From a virus, in the IMG/VR virus record IMGVR_UViG_3300043568_000667, positions 1-32,244 of that record: a stretch of 32,244 bases of DNA, one strand, 5' to 3'. Below the pieces are notes generated by a model that saw only the letters and a list, made by a program, of their open reading frames with translations, was not told the DNA's origin and searched no databases. Below are positions 14,295 through 24,058 of this stretch, piece by piece. A program made the translations under genes and the position numbers. Position 1 is the first letter of the stretch, and each line of letters begins with the position of its first letter.

Positions 14295-17013
14295 CTGCCG
14301 TTCTTCTTCCTACTGCATTAACGATTTCCTCAACAGCTACAATTGGCGAAGGCATTGATTGCATAGCTTGTAAAATTGTATTTTGCATTGAAAATTGATT
14401 GTCGACTGCGTTTGTCATAGGTTGTAAAATTCCACCGTTTGCAAATTTAACGCCACCTCCAGCTTCGTTAATAGCCGAAAGTAAAGGACTAAATAAACGA
14501 GTCGAATTTTTGTTTATAACCGCTTCTCCTCCTTCAAGTTCTCCAAATGGTGTTGCAATACCACCTTGCGAATGCGAAGCGCCGTTTAAGATACCACCTT
14601 TTGCGAATTTTGGTGTAGGTTGTGAAGCGATAATTGCAATTTGTGCCGCACCCAAAGCTCCTGCAATTCCTGCTAAAATAATTCCCAAAGGTGGTGCTGT
14701 TCCTAATGCACTTGCAACTCCAACCGCTGTTGCAATTGTAGCGTTTATTAACTGACTTGCTTTGTTACTTTTAAATTGTTTTTCCTTTAGTTCCTTTTCT
14801 TTTGCATTGTATTCAGATGCTAAAACTGACATTTGAGAATCAAAATTTGCTTGTGAAATTACTCCAGCATCCAATTGATCCTGAAGCGCTTTTTGTTTAG
14901 AATCAAATTTTTCTTTTTCTTCATTCATTTCAGTTTGAATTTGATTTCTTGAAATCTGCATCAATGAATCTGCAAGTTGACCAGCTGAATTAACAGCCAT
15001 AATTGCCAGATCTTTCTTTTGCTCTTTCGTTAATTCAGTTTCTTTTGTTGCGTTTGTTTGCGAATTTGTAAAAGTTTCATCTTGCAACTGTTGAATTTTT
15101 AACGCGTATTCTTTCTCAATTTTTTCTTTATCTTTTCCAGTAGCTTTTGAAAGTGCGATTTCTCTGTCTCGTTCAGCTTCCAAAATTCTAATTCTCGCAA
15201 ATCTATATCGTGACCATTCGACAAATTCATCTTTTGTTCCTTTTGCTTTTGCAAGTGCTAATTGTGCATCAATTAATTCAATTTGTTCAGCTGTTTTAAC
15301 TTCATTTTCAGCTCTTAATTTTTGGTTTTCTGATACTTGCTTTGTGTATTCATTATCACGCTCTGTTTTACGTGTTGTAAATTCTTGAGAAACGGCATCA
15401 AGTTCTAATTGCGTTCTAGTTTCAATTTCTTTTATTATAGACTTATTGCCTTCTGCGTCTTGTATTTCACGTTTAGAGCGTTCTTTTATAGCTTTTATAC
15501 TATCTTCTTCTTCTTGCTTGTCTAAGTCGTTTAAAGCCTTGTTTTTGTCCTCTTGAATTTTTAATAATTCATCAACATTTCCTGCCGCACTTTCTTCCAG
15601 AAATTTATATTGCGCTTCGACTGCTTTGCGTTCGTTTTCGTGTGAAAGTTGTAAATTACCTAACTGTAGATCACTAAGTTTTCTTGCAAGCGCTAAGCGT
15701 TCAGCGTATGCCCTTTCATTATCTGATTTAATTTTTTCGTTATTAGCTTTGTTTTCATCTGCTATTTGATTATTAATTTCTAATTTAAGATTAGTAAGTC
15801 TCGTTCCGAAAGTTAGATCTTTTTGAAAAAGTTCTTCGTTTGCATCTTGCGTTGCTTTAATTTTTTCACGTATAGCATCTCCGCTTTCTTTTGAATCAGA
15901 TAATCTTAATTCTTTACCTAATGATTTTAATAGTTTATAATTTTCTTCTCTTATTTGTAATTCTCGTTTATGTTCATCTTTCAATGCTTTTATACGCATG
16001 TCTCCAACTTCTTTTGTGCTTTTACCTTGAAGTTCAGCTTGACGAATATATAATTCATCAATTTCCTTTAAATTGTCATCTAATTTTTTTAAAGATGCAA
16101 TTGTATCTTCAATAGATTTTGTATGATTTTGCTGTGCTCTTACTGCATTTTGATTTACTGAATCATTCCACATTTTTAAAGCTGCTCCAATAGCGACAAT
16201 TGCACCAACCATTAAAAACAAAGGATTTGTTAAAATTGCTTTACCTAAATTAAATAAAGCCGAACCCATATTTTTAAGACCGCCTAAAACTTCTTTAAAA
16301 GTCATTCCCTTAGAAATAACCGCCATTTGTTGCATTTTTTCTGAAACTCCAGCGAAATCTAAATTCATCAAATCATCTTTGACTAATCCTAAATTGTTCG
16401 ACATTTTTTCAAATCCAGTTCCCCCTGTATTTGCTTTTGTGTTTTCGTTTACTTCTTTTAGTTTGTCGTTTAATTCCCCAGCACGTGAAGCCGCTTTTTG
16501 ATACTCTTCCGAACCAGCATCCATAGTTGCCATTTGACCTTTCAAAGACTTAATTTCGGCTTTTAAATCCGTCAATGCACCTGCGTAATTTCCAACGTTA
16601 CGTGTGTGCGTTCCGTACATTTTTTCAGCTTGTAAAAGTTCCTCGTTCAAGGCATCCATTTCTTTCACTAACTTACCTCCAACTTCAGCATTTTCACGTT
16701 CTTCTTTGTTTAATTCTGCATAAGCAACTTTGGAAGCGCTTAAAAGTGAACGCATTTCTTTTAAAGATCCATTATTTGACTTTTGCAAAGCCTCGTATTT
16801 TTGAAGTGCCGTTGCGTTATCCGTTAAAGTCTTTTGATTTGCTTTTACTTCAGCGTTTAATTTCTTATATTCAAGTGTATTCTTGCCAGTTTCTTTTGCG
16901 ATTTTTTCTAATTCAGGCGTTAATTTCTTTAAATTTTCTTCCGCTTTTTTTGCTCCCTCAGTAAGTGAAGTTGTATCTAATTCAATTTTGAGTAATATCG
17001 TTTTGTCTTCCAT
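14272..17013 (-). CDS. Tail tape-measure protein
   Basis: This is the longest gene (913 residues), as expected for a tape measure. It has an N-terminal long coiled coil (1-245), a hydrophobic stretch at about 252-281 (LFNLGKAILTNPLFLMVGAI), a second long Glu/Lys coiled coil (300-740) and a C-terminal hydrophobic segment at about 756-797 rich in Gly and Ala. A Gly-rich tail follows with FAKGGILNGASHSQGGIATP, a motif typical of tape-measure C-termini. The length suggests a tail of roughly 135 nm by the usual 1.5 A per residue rule (inference). It determines tail length and is ejected with DNA. Confidence 0.9.
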   Translation of the reverse strand: MEDKTILLKIELDTTSLTEGAKKAEENLKKLTPELEKIAKETGKNTLEYKKLNAEVKANQKTLTDNATALQKYEALQKSNNGSLKEMRSLLSASKVAYAELNKEERENAEVGGKLVKEMDALNEELLQAEKMYGTHTRNVGNYAGALTDLKAEIKSLKGQMATMDAGSEEYQKAASRAGELNDKLKEVNENTKANTGGTGFEKMSNNLGLVKDDLMNLDFAGVSEKMQQMAVISKGMTFKEVLGGLKNMGSALFNLGKAILTNPLFLMVGAIVAIGAALKMWNDSVNQNAVRAQQNHTKSIEDTIASLKKLDDNLKEIDELYIRQAELQGKSTKEVGDMRIKALKDEHKRELQIREENYKLLKSLGKELRLSDSKESGDAIREKIKATQDANEELFQKDLTFGTRLTNLKLEINNQIADENKANNEKIKSDNERAYAERLALARKLSDLQLGNLQLSHENERKAVEAQYKFLEESAAGNVDELLKIQEDKNKALNDLDKQEEEDSIKAIKERSKREIQDAEGNKSIIKEIETRTQLELDAVSQEFTTRKTERDNEYTKQVSENQKLRAENEVKTAEQIELIDAQLALAKAKGTKDEFVEWSRYRFARIRILEAERDREIALSKATGKDKEKIEKEYALKIQQLQDETFTNSQTNATKETELTKEQKKDLAIMAVNSAGQLADSLMQISRNQIQTEMNEEKEKFDSKQKALQDQLDAGVISQANFDSQMSVLASEYNAKEKELKEKQFKSNKASQLINATIATAVGVASALGTAPPLGIILAGIAGALGAAQIAIIASQPTPKFAKGGILNGASHSQGGIATPFGELEGGEAVINKNSTRLFSPLLSAINEAGGGVKFANGGILQPMTNAVDNQFSMQNTILQAMQSMPSPIVAVEEIVNAVGRRTAVVERANF

Positions 17014-17018
17014 TTTTT

Positions 17019-18923
17019 TTATAATCTTACAAGTTCACAAATAGTAATTTCGTCTTTAAAATTTTCAATCTTATTTAAGTAAAACGTTCCGAAATATTCT
17101 ACTTTAATTGGTCTTAAATGGTCTACGTTTTCCACGTCTAACGGCGTTAATCTAAAAGGTAATTGAATTACCTTAGATTTATCCAATAATGCCTGTATTG
17201 TATCGTAATAGTCATTTATTAATAAATCAGCGCCAACAAAGTTTGCAAATGGTATTCCAGAACTTACAGCCGTTGTTGTTGTTCCATCTGTATAATTTAC
17301 ATCAAAATCCGTATCTTGTTTTACCACTTGCAAAATTCTATAATCTGGCTTTTGCCATTCAATACTTAAATTTATAGCTTTTATTTTTGGAATATTAAAA
17401 CCATTAAATTTAGAACGCTGTTCTGTTGCCGGGTGCAATATTTTAATTACGTCTTTTTGAGCTTCTAAATTCATATTTTGAACATCAAAGTAACTATCCG
17501 CTAGTTGATCAGGAACGTTTGTATTTGTTTTAAAACGCATCCAATTTCTACGTGCATATTTCCCAAATAAAAAGGATAATTCAGGAACATTATTTGCTAA
17601 TTTATCCGTCCAATCTAACGGCTCGTTTTCTTTGACTTTATTCAGATAATCTAATTCAGTAATGTTTGAATATTCATCTGTTTGAACCATTAAACATCTA
17701 AGGTTTAAAACATCTTTAAATACGTCCAGAACCTTCATTCTAAACAAGTCACGAAAGGATATATCTGAGTTAAATAAGATACCTTGTGTTTGATTAAATG
17801 AAAAAGTAGTTCCTTGTAATGAAACTCGCAAAGTACTTGGATCATTATCGACTTGAACTACAGCATCAAAATTTACAACGTAAATATCTGTATCTAAAAA
17901 AGTCATTTCTTCAGTCTCAAAATTTAGTAAAAAATTACCAAAAATCCCAACGTTCATTTGTGTAGTGAATGTTTCAGTTTGAAAACTAGTTAAAATTGTA
18001 TTTGTTGTTAAATTAGTTATGTAACCTCTTAAAAAAATTGTTTTATTTTCATTTGATTCTCCAAACCTAAAAGTTGTAATTACGGAACTAAATTTTAAAG
18101 TTCCAACTTTATTTGAATTTGGTGTAAATCTAGGTAGTATTAATTGCGTAAACTCTGGGCTTGTAAAAGTATCTGTTAAAGGCTGAATTATGAAAGATTG
18201 AACGCCAGTTCCTCCGGATGCAGGAATTGAAACATAATTAATTTGGTTAAATCCATCGTTTACAAATGTTGCTTTGTTCTGCTCTAAAGTTTGCGATCTT
18301 ATAAAATCACTAGGTGTTAATACCATTGAATTATGATCAACTGAATCAATATAAGCACCGCCAATTTTAAAACCAATTCTTTCTTCCAATTTTTCAAATA
18401 GTTTTGGAATCGGTAAAACTGGCAACATTTTACGAACGTCAATAGTATCTGAATCAAAAAACGTGTCAATGTCAATGCTCCAATCTATTAATGGAAAAGT
18501 CCAATAAGAACCGCCATTTATAACGTTGGTTAAATTCCACGTAAAAGGCGTTTCATCTGTAAATAAATCACCGACAATTAAATCGCCAATTGCATCTGAA
18601 AGCGAAGTGTTTCCACTTGTTACTGAAATATCAATTGTGTTCGTAATTCTTTCGATTACTCCACGTCCATTGACAACCGTTGCAATTCCATCTTGAATAT
18701 AAGTTACATTTAAAGTTTCGTAAGGTATTGAACTGTTTGATTGAACATCGTTTGAAACTCCTATAATTTTTATATTATTTTGAGTCAATGGTAATTTAAA
18801 AGTATTCGTAAAATTACCTTGCCGATCTTGTAATTCACCAATATTATTTGCCTGCTTTGTTAATCCAATTCTTGTAAAATTAGACAAGTCGCACAACTGA
18901 CCATTTATATAAAGTTCATTCAT
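17019..18923 (-). CDS. Tail/baseplate protein
   Basis: A 634-residue beta-rich protein beginning MNELYINGQLCDLSNFTRIG. The early part (GELQDRQGNFTNTFKLPLTQ) and the C-terminal part (DHLRPIKVEYFGTFYLNKIE) follow the pattern of distal-tail or baseplate-hub proteins in Bacteroidota phages, placed beside the tape measure. It starts 4 bases into the preceding gene (ATGA, 18920-18923). Role inferred from order and size; no enzymatic motif found. Confidence 0.65.
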   Translation of the reverse strand: MNELYINGQLCDLSNFTRIGLTKQANNIGELQDRQGNFTNTFKLPLTQNNIKIIGVSNDVQSNSSIPYETLNVTYIQDGIATVVNGRGVIERITNTIDISVTSGNTSLSDAIGDLIVGDLFTDETPFTWNLTNVINGGSYWTFPLIDWSIDIDTFFDSDTIDVRKMLPVLPIPKLFEKLEERIGFKIGGAYIDSVDHNSMVLTPSDFIRSQTLEQNKATFVNDGFNQINYVSIPASGGTGVQSFIIQPLTDTFTSPEFTQLILPRFTPNSNKVGTLKFSSVITTFRFGESNENKTIFLRGYITNLTTNTILTSFQTETFTTQMNVGIFGNFLLNFETEEMTFLDTDIYVVNFDAVVQVDNDPSTLRVSLQGTTFSFNQTQGILFNSDISFRDLFRMKVLDVFKDVLNLRCLMVQTDEYSNITELDYLNKVKENEPLDWTDKLANNVPELSFLFGKYARRNWMRFKTNTNVPDQLADSYFDVQNMNLEAQKDVIKILHPATEQRSKFNGFNIPKIKAINLSIEWQKPDYRILQVVKQDTDFDVNYTDGTTTTAVSSGIPFANFVGADLLINDYYDTIQALLDKSKVIQLPFRLTPLDVENVDHLRPIKVEYFGTFYLNKIENFKDEITICELVRL

Positions 18924-20533
18924 TTTGATTGAATGTTTGTGTATGGTAACTGTATTGTAAATTCAATATCTGAAGTTGTTCCGTTACTTTCATAAACTTT
19001 AAAAGATCCAGTTTCGGGACGTACACCAATCCAGCCTTGTGCCGTTTCTATTTCTACGCATATTGAAGAAAGAATTGTTTTAAGCCCTTTAATATCTTCA
19101 ATATCTACAGACGCACCCAAAGTAATTTTTTGCTGTTCAAATCTTTCTAAGTCAAAAATGTTGCTTCTTGAATTTTGCAAGTCATTAATATAAGGCTCAA
19201 AAGTAGCACCTGTTGACGTGTCAATTGAATAAATTTGATTGTATCTAAAAACCCAATGCTCACGACCACCTAAAGTGTTTAACCAGCTTAAAGCAACTGC
19301 GTTTAATAAGCATTCATTATTAATTTTAATTTCTTTAGTTTCTGTTAAATCGCCTTGTTTTAAAAAGCCTAAAAATAAATCAGGAATGCCGTATTCGATT
19401 GAAACGCTGTTTGCTGTATCGCTAATTAATAAACGATTTACTGCTCCAGTATCAACTGTTGTTGTTGTTAAAAATGTGTAAGTTCCGCTGTTTTCGTTTT
19501 TACGAATTTGTTTTGCAAAGTCACCGCTTGTAATATAAGATAAACTAAACGGATAGCCAATAAAATTTGTAGGTCTTTCAAAAACACTTAAAAACTTGCA
19601 AGGTATTTCTAAATTTCCAACGTATTCTGCCATATTTGAACCGTACAAATCACGAATTTGTTTTGCCGAATTACTCCAATATCTGAAATCAGTTAGATCA
19701 CCGTATGATTGTTGTGTAAAATTGTAATTTTCTCTAAATTTTAATTTATATTTTCCACTCATTCCAGCATCAATTGCAGTTAATGAAGTGTAATTGTAAT
19801 CATTCTCAAATAACGCTTTTGTTTTTAAAACTCTATGAACGTCAACAAAAGCCAAACCAATACTATTTGGAATCGTTCTAAGCGTTCCTATTTCAGTTGT
19901 GCCGTTTTCAAGTACAGAAGTTTCAATGTAGTAGTTTGAGTAAAGGTTTGGAAAAATTACAAAACCACCTAAAATAGTACCGCTTTCAATTACGTTTAAA
20001 ATCAGGTTGTTAACTGCTATAAATGTGATAATTCCACTAATTGTGCCACCGTCAGGCTTGTAATAAACAACACTTGTTCCAACAACTACTCCAGCTGGTG
20101 GTGTATCGCTCAATTGAAGTCTTACAAATCCACCACTTACCGTATCTTTTTCATCAACTAAAGCGTCTTTTCTTTGCAAATGCCATTTAATAGGGTGTGT
20201 TACTGCTTGCCATTTTGAAATAAAACAAACGCTTTCAATAATAAAACTTTCAAACATACTTTCTTCAGGAATCGTAAAAGTTCCAAAGGGACAACCGACA
20301 ATTATTAAACTTGCTTGTATTTGAAAAGAATAAACCGCAACCCACTGCGTGTCAACGTAGCTAATAATTAAATCAGTTTCAAATAGAAAATCGTTAATTC
20401 GGTATTCGCCGTCATTATTTATTTCAATTTCTACCGTTTCAGGTTCTTCGCCATTTAATTGATACGTTAATTTTATAGTTTCGCAACCCGTTGAACATAC
20501 TTCTTGCTCTGGTGCTTGTATAACTTCAATCAT
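18920..20533 (-). CDS. Tail/baseplate-associated protein
   Basis: A 537-residue beta-rich protein starting MIEVIQAPEQEVCSTGCETI. Other marks are SKWQAVTHPIKWHLQRKDAL and a central WSNSAKQIRDLYGSNMAEYV. It overlaps its downstream neighbour by ATGA and its upstream neighbour by 4 bases. Together with the 634-residue protein it probably builds the tail tip or baseplate. No family is firmly recognised. Confidence 0.6.
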   Translation of the reverse strand: MIEVIQAPEQEVCSTGCETIKLTYQLNGEEPETVEIEINNDGEYRINDFLFETDLIISYVDTQWVAVYSFQIQASLIIVGCPFGTFTIPEESMFESFIIESVCFISKWQAVTHPIKWHLQRKDALVDEKDTVSGGFVRLQLSDTPPAGVVVGTSVVYYKPDGGTISGIITFIAVNNLILNVIESGTILGGFVIFPNLYSNYYIETSVLENGTTEIGTLRTIPNSIGLAFVDVHRVLKTKALFENDYNYTSLTAIDAGMSGKYKLKFRENYNFTQQSYGDLTDFRYWSNSAKQIRDLYGSNMAEYVGNLEIPCKFLSVFERPTNFIGYPFSLSYITSGDFAKQIRKNENSGTYTFLTTTTVDTGAVNRLLISDTANSVSIEYGIPDLFLGFLKQGDLTETKEIKINNECLLNAVALSWLNTLGGREHWVFRYNQIYSIDTSTGATFEPYINDLQNSRSNIFDLERFEQQKITLGASVDIEDIKGLKTILSSICVEIETAQGWIGVRPETGSFKVYESNGTTSDIEFTIQLPYTNIQSK

Positions 20534-20982
20534 AGATTTATCGCTTTAATTTCAACACGAAACTTGTTAGTTAACAAATTTAGTAAATTTTCTATTCTTG
20601 CGTTGGTTATGATGTTGTCATAAATATTATTTCCACCGCCTTGTTGATATAATTTAGTTCCTCTTAAATGAATTGATTTTGAAATCGCCCAACTTAACTG
20701 CTCAGGGGTTGGAATTTTTCCTTGCTTATTTGCTCTTGCTGTTATTGAATGTCGATTAATCCAGCTTAAAATTGTTTGTTGCAAAGTTGGATTTCCTCTT
20801 TTTGCTCCCGCTCTTGTTGGTGCTCTTCCATCAATTAAAACTCGTATGTATGGACTTGCTGTAATTTCTAAAACGTTATCTGAAACGGTGTAAGATATTG
20901 AAGGCGCAAAGCCTTTAGAAACTTTCATTAATTCAGGTACTATTTCTTTTGCAAACTGATCAAGTATTTCTTCGTTGCTCAT
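20530..20982 (-). CDS. Putative tail-completion / minor tail protein
   Basis: From the ATG at 20982 it has 150 residues starting MSNEEILDQFAKEIVPELMK. It has a central YIRVLIDGRAPTRAGAKRGN, and ends with the helix NARIENLLNLLTNKFRV. An upstream TTG at 20997 in the same frame would add 5 residues. It overlaps the preceding gene by 23 bases through an A8 run. The alpha-beta-alpha pattern and the PTRAGAKRGNPTLQQ loop fit neck or HK97 gp10-like proteins, but this is inference. Confidence 0.55.
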   Translation of the reverse strand: MSNEEILDQFAKEIVPELMKVSKGFAPSISYTVSDNVLEITASPYIRVLIDGRAPTRAGAKRGNPTLQQTILSWINRHSITARANKQGKIPTPEQLSWAISKSIHLRGTKLYQQGGGNNIYDNIITNARIENLLNLLTNKFRVEIKAINL

Positions 20983-21619
20983 GAAGTTTTTTTTCAAAGT
21001 TACTTTGAATTTTTGAACGGTACAAAATCAATATTACAACATTGTATTCCAGTTCTTCAACTTGCTTGTGTGTGTAATTGTAATTACGTGCTATAAAATC
21101 AATTGTGTTGAATTCACCTAGTTTATCGAAGTTGTCAATTCCTGCCATTTTTTCTTCTATTGAAGGTACATAGTGCAACATTGAATTTCTTTCTTTATCA
21201 ATTTTAGATAACTTTTCAGCAACGTAATTTATCGCTCCAAATACTTCAGCAATAGAAAGATTTTCAAGATCCATTTCGCCAGCGTAAACTTTCAGCATTT
21301 CAAAAGGTTCGTTATCTTTCAAATGTTGCGTTGCTTTTATTTTTTCACCAAAAGACCGTTCGCCAAAATCAAAAGATAAATCGGAATTTCCGATAAATTC
21401 AACGTGTTCTAGTTCTGTTAAAGGTTGTTTTAAAAAATCTAAATAGTTGCCAATTTCTGACAAATCAATCATTGACAATTTAACAATATCAAAGCCAGTA
21501 ATATATTCGAGAATTTCAACGTCTGAATGAGTTTCGATAAACTTTAAATCCTTAACCTTTAAATCTGAATAACTTGAAGGTAAAGTAAAATTTCCAATTT
21601 CTGTTTTAAAATTATACAT
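20960..21619 (-). CDS. Putative tail assembly chaperone-like protein
   Basis: A 219-residue mostly helical acidic protein beginning MYNFKTEIGNFTLPSSYSDL, with repeated Leu/Ile helices (LDFLKQPLTELEHVEF, VFGAINYVAEKLSKIDKERN). It lies between terminase and tail genes. Its 3-prime end carries an A8 run (plus-strand 20987-20994) in the overlap with the next frame, which is shifted by +1. Tail chaperones are often encoded with frameshifts, and this may be one, but neither function nor frameshift is proven. Confidence 0.5.
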   Translation of the reverse strand: MYNFKTEIGNFTLPSSYSDLKVKDLKFIETHSDVEILEYITGFDIVKLSMIDLSEIGNYLDFLKQPLTELEHVEFIGNSDLSFDFGERSFGEKIKATQHLKDNEPFEMLKVYAGEMDLENLSIAEVFGAINYVAEKLSKIDKERNSMLHYVPSIEEKMAGIDNFDKLGEFNTIDFIARNYNYTHKQVEELEYNVVILILYRSKIQSNFEKKLHEQRRNT

Positions 21620-22838
21620 ATCGTGTTTTTGGCGCTTTTAATTTTGATTTTGGATTTTTATCAATTAAGTAAAAATATCTAATTCCATCAATGCAATGAT
21701 TAAAAGCGTCAATAGGTTCGTTTGTTGATATTCCGTTTTTGTCCTTTAACCAAATATAAGAACGTAATTCTTTAATTAAATTAATGCTTTTTGAAGTAAC
21801 TCTTATCTCTAATTCTTGCATTGTTTGAATTCCAAACTTTACGCTGTCTTTTCCTTTTTCTGCTTTTTTAACATTTAATCCATAATTTTTTAATTCTTGA
21901 ATTGTTTTAGGTTCTGCACTATCTGAAATAATTTGTACACTTGAATTAACTTTTAATTGTTTACAAATTCTAGCTATATCGCTATTCAATAAGCCTGTTT
22001 GATAAATAACTTCGTCCCAATATTCAACACCTTCAAATTCATAAATAGCCGTTAAAGTCGTAGGATCGTTTGTGTAACCAAAATCCATTCCATAACCTTT
22101 TAATTTTGCGTTTGGCGGTAAATTATCAATTTGCTTCCAATTGGTAAAAACAACTCCTTGTAAATTTCCAATCATTCCTAATCCGTAAACTTTCCACCAA
22201 TTGCACCAATATTCAGATTTAATGTTTTCAGTCTTTAAAAGTTCTTCAATAGGTAAATCAGTATTGAAAAAAGCCTTTGATCTTTTTATCATTAAATCTT
22301 CCATTGTTTCTTTTGAAAGACCTTCATTATCTTTATAAGTAATTAATAAAAATTCACTATTATGTTCAGGTAAAATTTCAGTATGCGCCCAAAATTCATT
22401 GTCAGGATTAAAATCAATATAAGTTTCTGTTGAACGAATAATTAAAGCGTCCGCAATTGGAAATGGTATGTGATTTGCTTCATTTAAAAATAAAATAGTA
22501 CGCTTACCACTTACTTTTGCTTTACCTTCGCTATCAAAAGATTTAAATTGTATTCTTGACTTATTGCCAAAAGTGTAAGTCAAATTTGAAGCGTTCCAAT
22601 TAGTTTCAATCCAACGCCCAGTTTCTTCCATTATTGTTTTGAAAATGTCCAAAGCGCCCTCTTTTACCGCAGGTAAAGTTTCTGCAACAACAGTTGCTTT
22701 ATGTTTTTGCTTTAAACATTTATCAATTATAATTGGAATAATCGCATACGTTTTCCCTGCTGATGTACCACCTTGAATAACTCTTTTACGAGCTTTCATT
22801 TGGAGTATTTTGTTAATTGCTGTCGTTCTCTGGAACAT
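21612..22838 (-). CDS. terL: Terminase large subunit
   Basis: A 408-residue packaging motor. The ATPase domain has Walker A GGTSAGKT (residues 23-30) and Walker B ILFLNE (115-120) with the catalytic Glu at 120. The RNase H-like nuclease domain shows D252 (GMDFGY), D306 (ISDSAE) and D384 (HCIDGIRYF), the acidic triad of headful or cos nucleases. Length and layout match phage TerL (Terminase_3/6 type). It overlaps the small subunit by 26 bases and ends just after the start of the 219-residue gene. Confidence 0.95.
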   Translation of the reverse strand: MFQRTTAINKILQMKARKRVIQGGTSAGKTYAIIPIIIDKCLKQKHKATVVAETLPAVKEGALDIFKTIMEETGRWIETNWNASNLTYTFGNKSRIQFKSFDSEGKAKVSGKRTILFLNEANHIPFPIADALIIRSTETYIDFNPDNEFWAHTEILPEHNSEFLLITYKDNEGLSKETMEDLMIKRSKAFFNTDLPIEELLKTENIKSEYWCNWWKVYGLGMIGNLQGVVFTNWKQIDNLPPNAKLKGYGMDFGYTNDPTTLTAIYEFEGVEYWDEVIYQTGLLNSDIARICKQLKVNSSVQIISDSAEPKTIQELKNYGLNVKKAEKGKDSVKFGIQTMQELEIRVTSKSINLIKELRSYIWLKDKNGISTNEPIDAFNHCIDGIRYFYLIDKNPKSKLKAPKTRYV

Positions 22839-23253
22839 CTGGGAATAATGGAACTTCTTTATTTACGTTTGTATTATCAACTTTTTCTGCTAAATTATTC
22901 AAACGTTGTGTAATGCTTGGATTGTAAAACCCTAATAAACCACCAGTAACTTGATCTTGTCTAATTTCAGTTTTTATACGTGAACAGATAGTAACAAACT
23001 CCTCGTAATAACCTTGTTTATTATCAAAATATTGATTAACACAGCCATAATTATCATAACAAAATATTTCAAATCCTTCCATTGTCAAAGGTACTTTTTG
23101 TGCATCTGTTTTTCTATCTCCTTCTTTGCCAACATATTGAACCTTTAGCCATTTTTCAGACTCAATTATTAATACGTAATTTTTATATTCTTGAAATGCT
23201 TTTAAAAGTTCTTCCGGTGTTTTAAAAATTCGTGTTGGATGTGGTTGTTTCAT
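22813..23253 (-). CDS. terS: Terminase small subunit
   Basis: A 146-residue protein beginning MKQPHPTRIFKTPEELLKAF. It has the EYKNYVLIIESEKW, LTMEGFEIFCYDN and helical EEFVTICSRIKTEI segments of the Bacteroidota DNA-packaging gp3-like small terminase family, and NPSITQRLNNLAEK near the C-terminus. It directly precedes TerL, overlapping by 26 bases. It should recognise the packaging site and activate TerL. The promoter-like box at 23271-23278 is just upstream, so this is probably the first gene of the virion transcript. Confidence 0.85.
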   Translation of the reverse strand: MKQPHPTRIFKTPEELLKAFQEYKNYVLIIESEKWLKVQYVGKEGDRKTDAQKVPLTMEGFEIFCYDNYGCVNQYFDNKQGYYEEFVTICSRIKTEIRQDQVTGGLLGFYNPSITQRLNNLAEKVDNTNVNKEVPLFPDVPENDSN

Positions 23254-23270
23254 ATTGTGTTTTTATTATT

Positions 23271-23278
23271 CAAAGTTA
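23271..23278 (-). promoter_or_regulatory. Promoter -7 box before terminase genes
   Basis: The minus-strand box TAACTTTG (plus-strand caaagtta) fits TAnnTTTG, in the 25-base gap between the upstream gene and terS. No clear -33 TTG is visible, so activation by a phage factor is possible. A same-type box occurs at 20995-21002 inside the 219-residue gene. Confidence 0.5.
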
Positions 23279-24058
23279 CTAAATTTCTACGAATTTATAC
23301 TTTCGTTGTACCATACGCTCAACATAGATACGCGCATAAATTCTTTGCCAGCTTGGAACGTTTATTAATTCACTTTCATTTCCATTTATTTCAGCTCTTT
23401 TAATTCTTTCTTTATGTTCCAGCTTTGCACTTGCGTTTATTTCTTCCATTTCTTCCAATGTCAAAACTCCAGAAAAATTTCTGCCTATTGCGTTTGCGTG
23501 GTGTTCAGTCCCTAACCATTTGCCTTGTTTAATTGATTCCAGATAAATGTTTTTTGCTGTTTTTTTAAATTCCAGATCCTTTTGAATTCGCATTTTTTCT
23601 TCTTCCAATTTTTTTAATTCCTTTTCAATTTCATTTTTAATAATATTTTTTTTACGGAAAAATTCTGTAATTGGTTTTAAAAAAATATCACGTGTTAAAA
23701 TATAAACCTTTTCTTCTTGTGTGTGCGTTCTAAATGCTAATTGAATATCATTTACAGTTAACTGAGGGAAACGCTCTGTAATGCACATGAAAATATCTTC
23801 TATCGTTAATATATCTAAACTTTCAGGTGCAATTCCAAAAATAGATTTTGAAACGAATAAAAAATATTGATCACAAAACCAGTTTTTTTCGATAGCTAAA
23901 ATATTAGAATCTTGAAAAAGTTTTGCGATTGCATTTTCATTGATTGTTATTCCTCTTGGAATTAAAGAGTTCTTCACGTTCTCGATTGAGGCGTTGTCGA
24001 GCTGCTTCAGTTCGATCTGTAATTGTTGGTTTTGAAAAATTGTTATTTGATTGTCCAT
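23279..24058 (-). CDS. Hypothetical helical protein downstream of replication gene
   Basis: From the ATG at 24058 the protein has 259 residues starting MDNQITIFQNQQLQIELKQL. The central part contains EDIFMCITERFPQLTVNDIQ and a lysine-rich coiled coil (about 140-175). The C-terminal part has VPSWQRIYARIYVERMVQRK. Codons before 24058 overlap the upstream gene even further and are less likely. Overlap with the replication gene is 122 bases, unusually long. A DnaC-loader-like or replication-accessory role is suggested only by position. Confidence 0.6.
   Translation of the reverse strand: MDNQITIFQNQQLQIELKQLDNASIENVKNSLIPRGITINENAIAKLFQDSNILAIEKNWFCDQYFLFVSKSIFGIAPESLDILTIEDIFMCITERFPQLTVNDIQLAFRTHTQEEKVYILTRDIFLKPITEFFRKKNIIKNEIEKELKKLEEEKMRIQKDLEFKKTAKNIYLESIKQGKWLGTEHHANAIGRNFSGVLTLEEMEEINASAKLEHKERIKRAEINGNESELINVPSWQRIYARIYVERMVQRKYKFVEI

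Noticed and set aside
14399-14755. Plus-strand open frame of 118 codons rich in Pro and Ala
   Set aside because: It lies opposite the C-terminal part of the tape-measure gene, has no promoter and mirrors its Gly-rich codons.
16575-16964. Plus-strand open frame of 129 codons
   Set aside because: It is antisense to the tape-measure coiled coil; the Leu/Phe-rich composition is what antisense of Lys/Glu codons gives.
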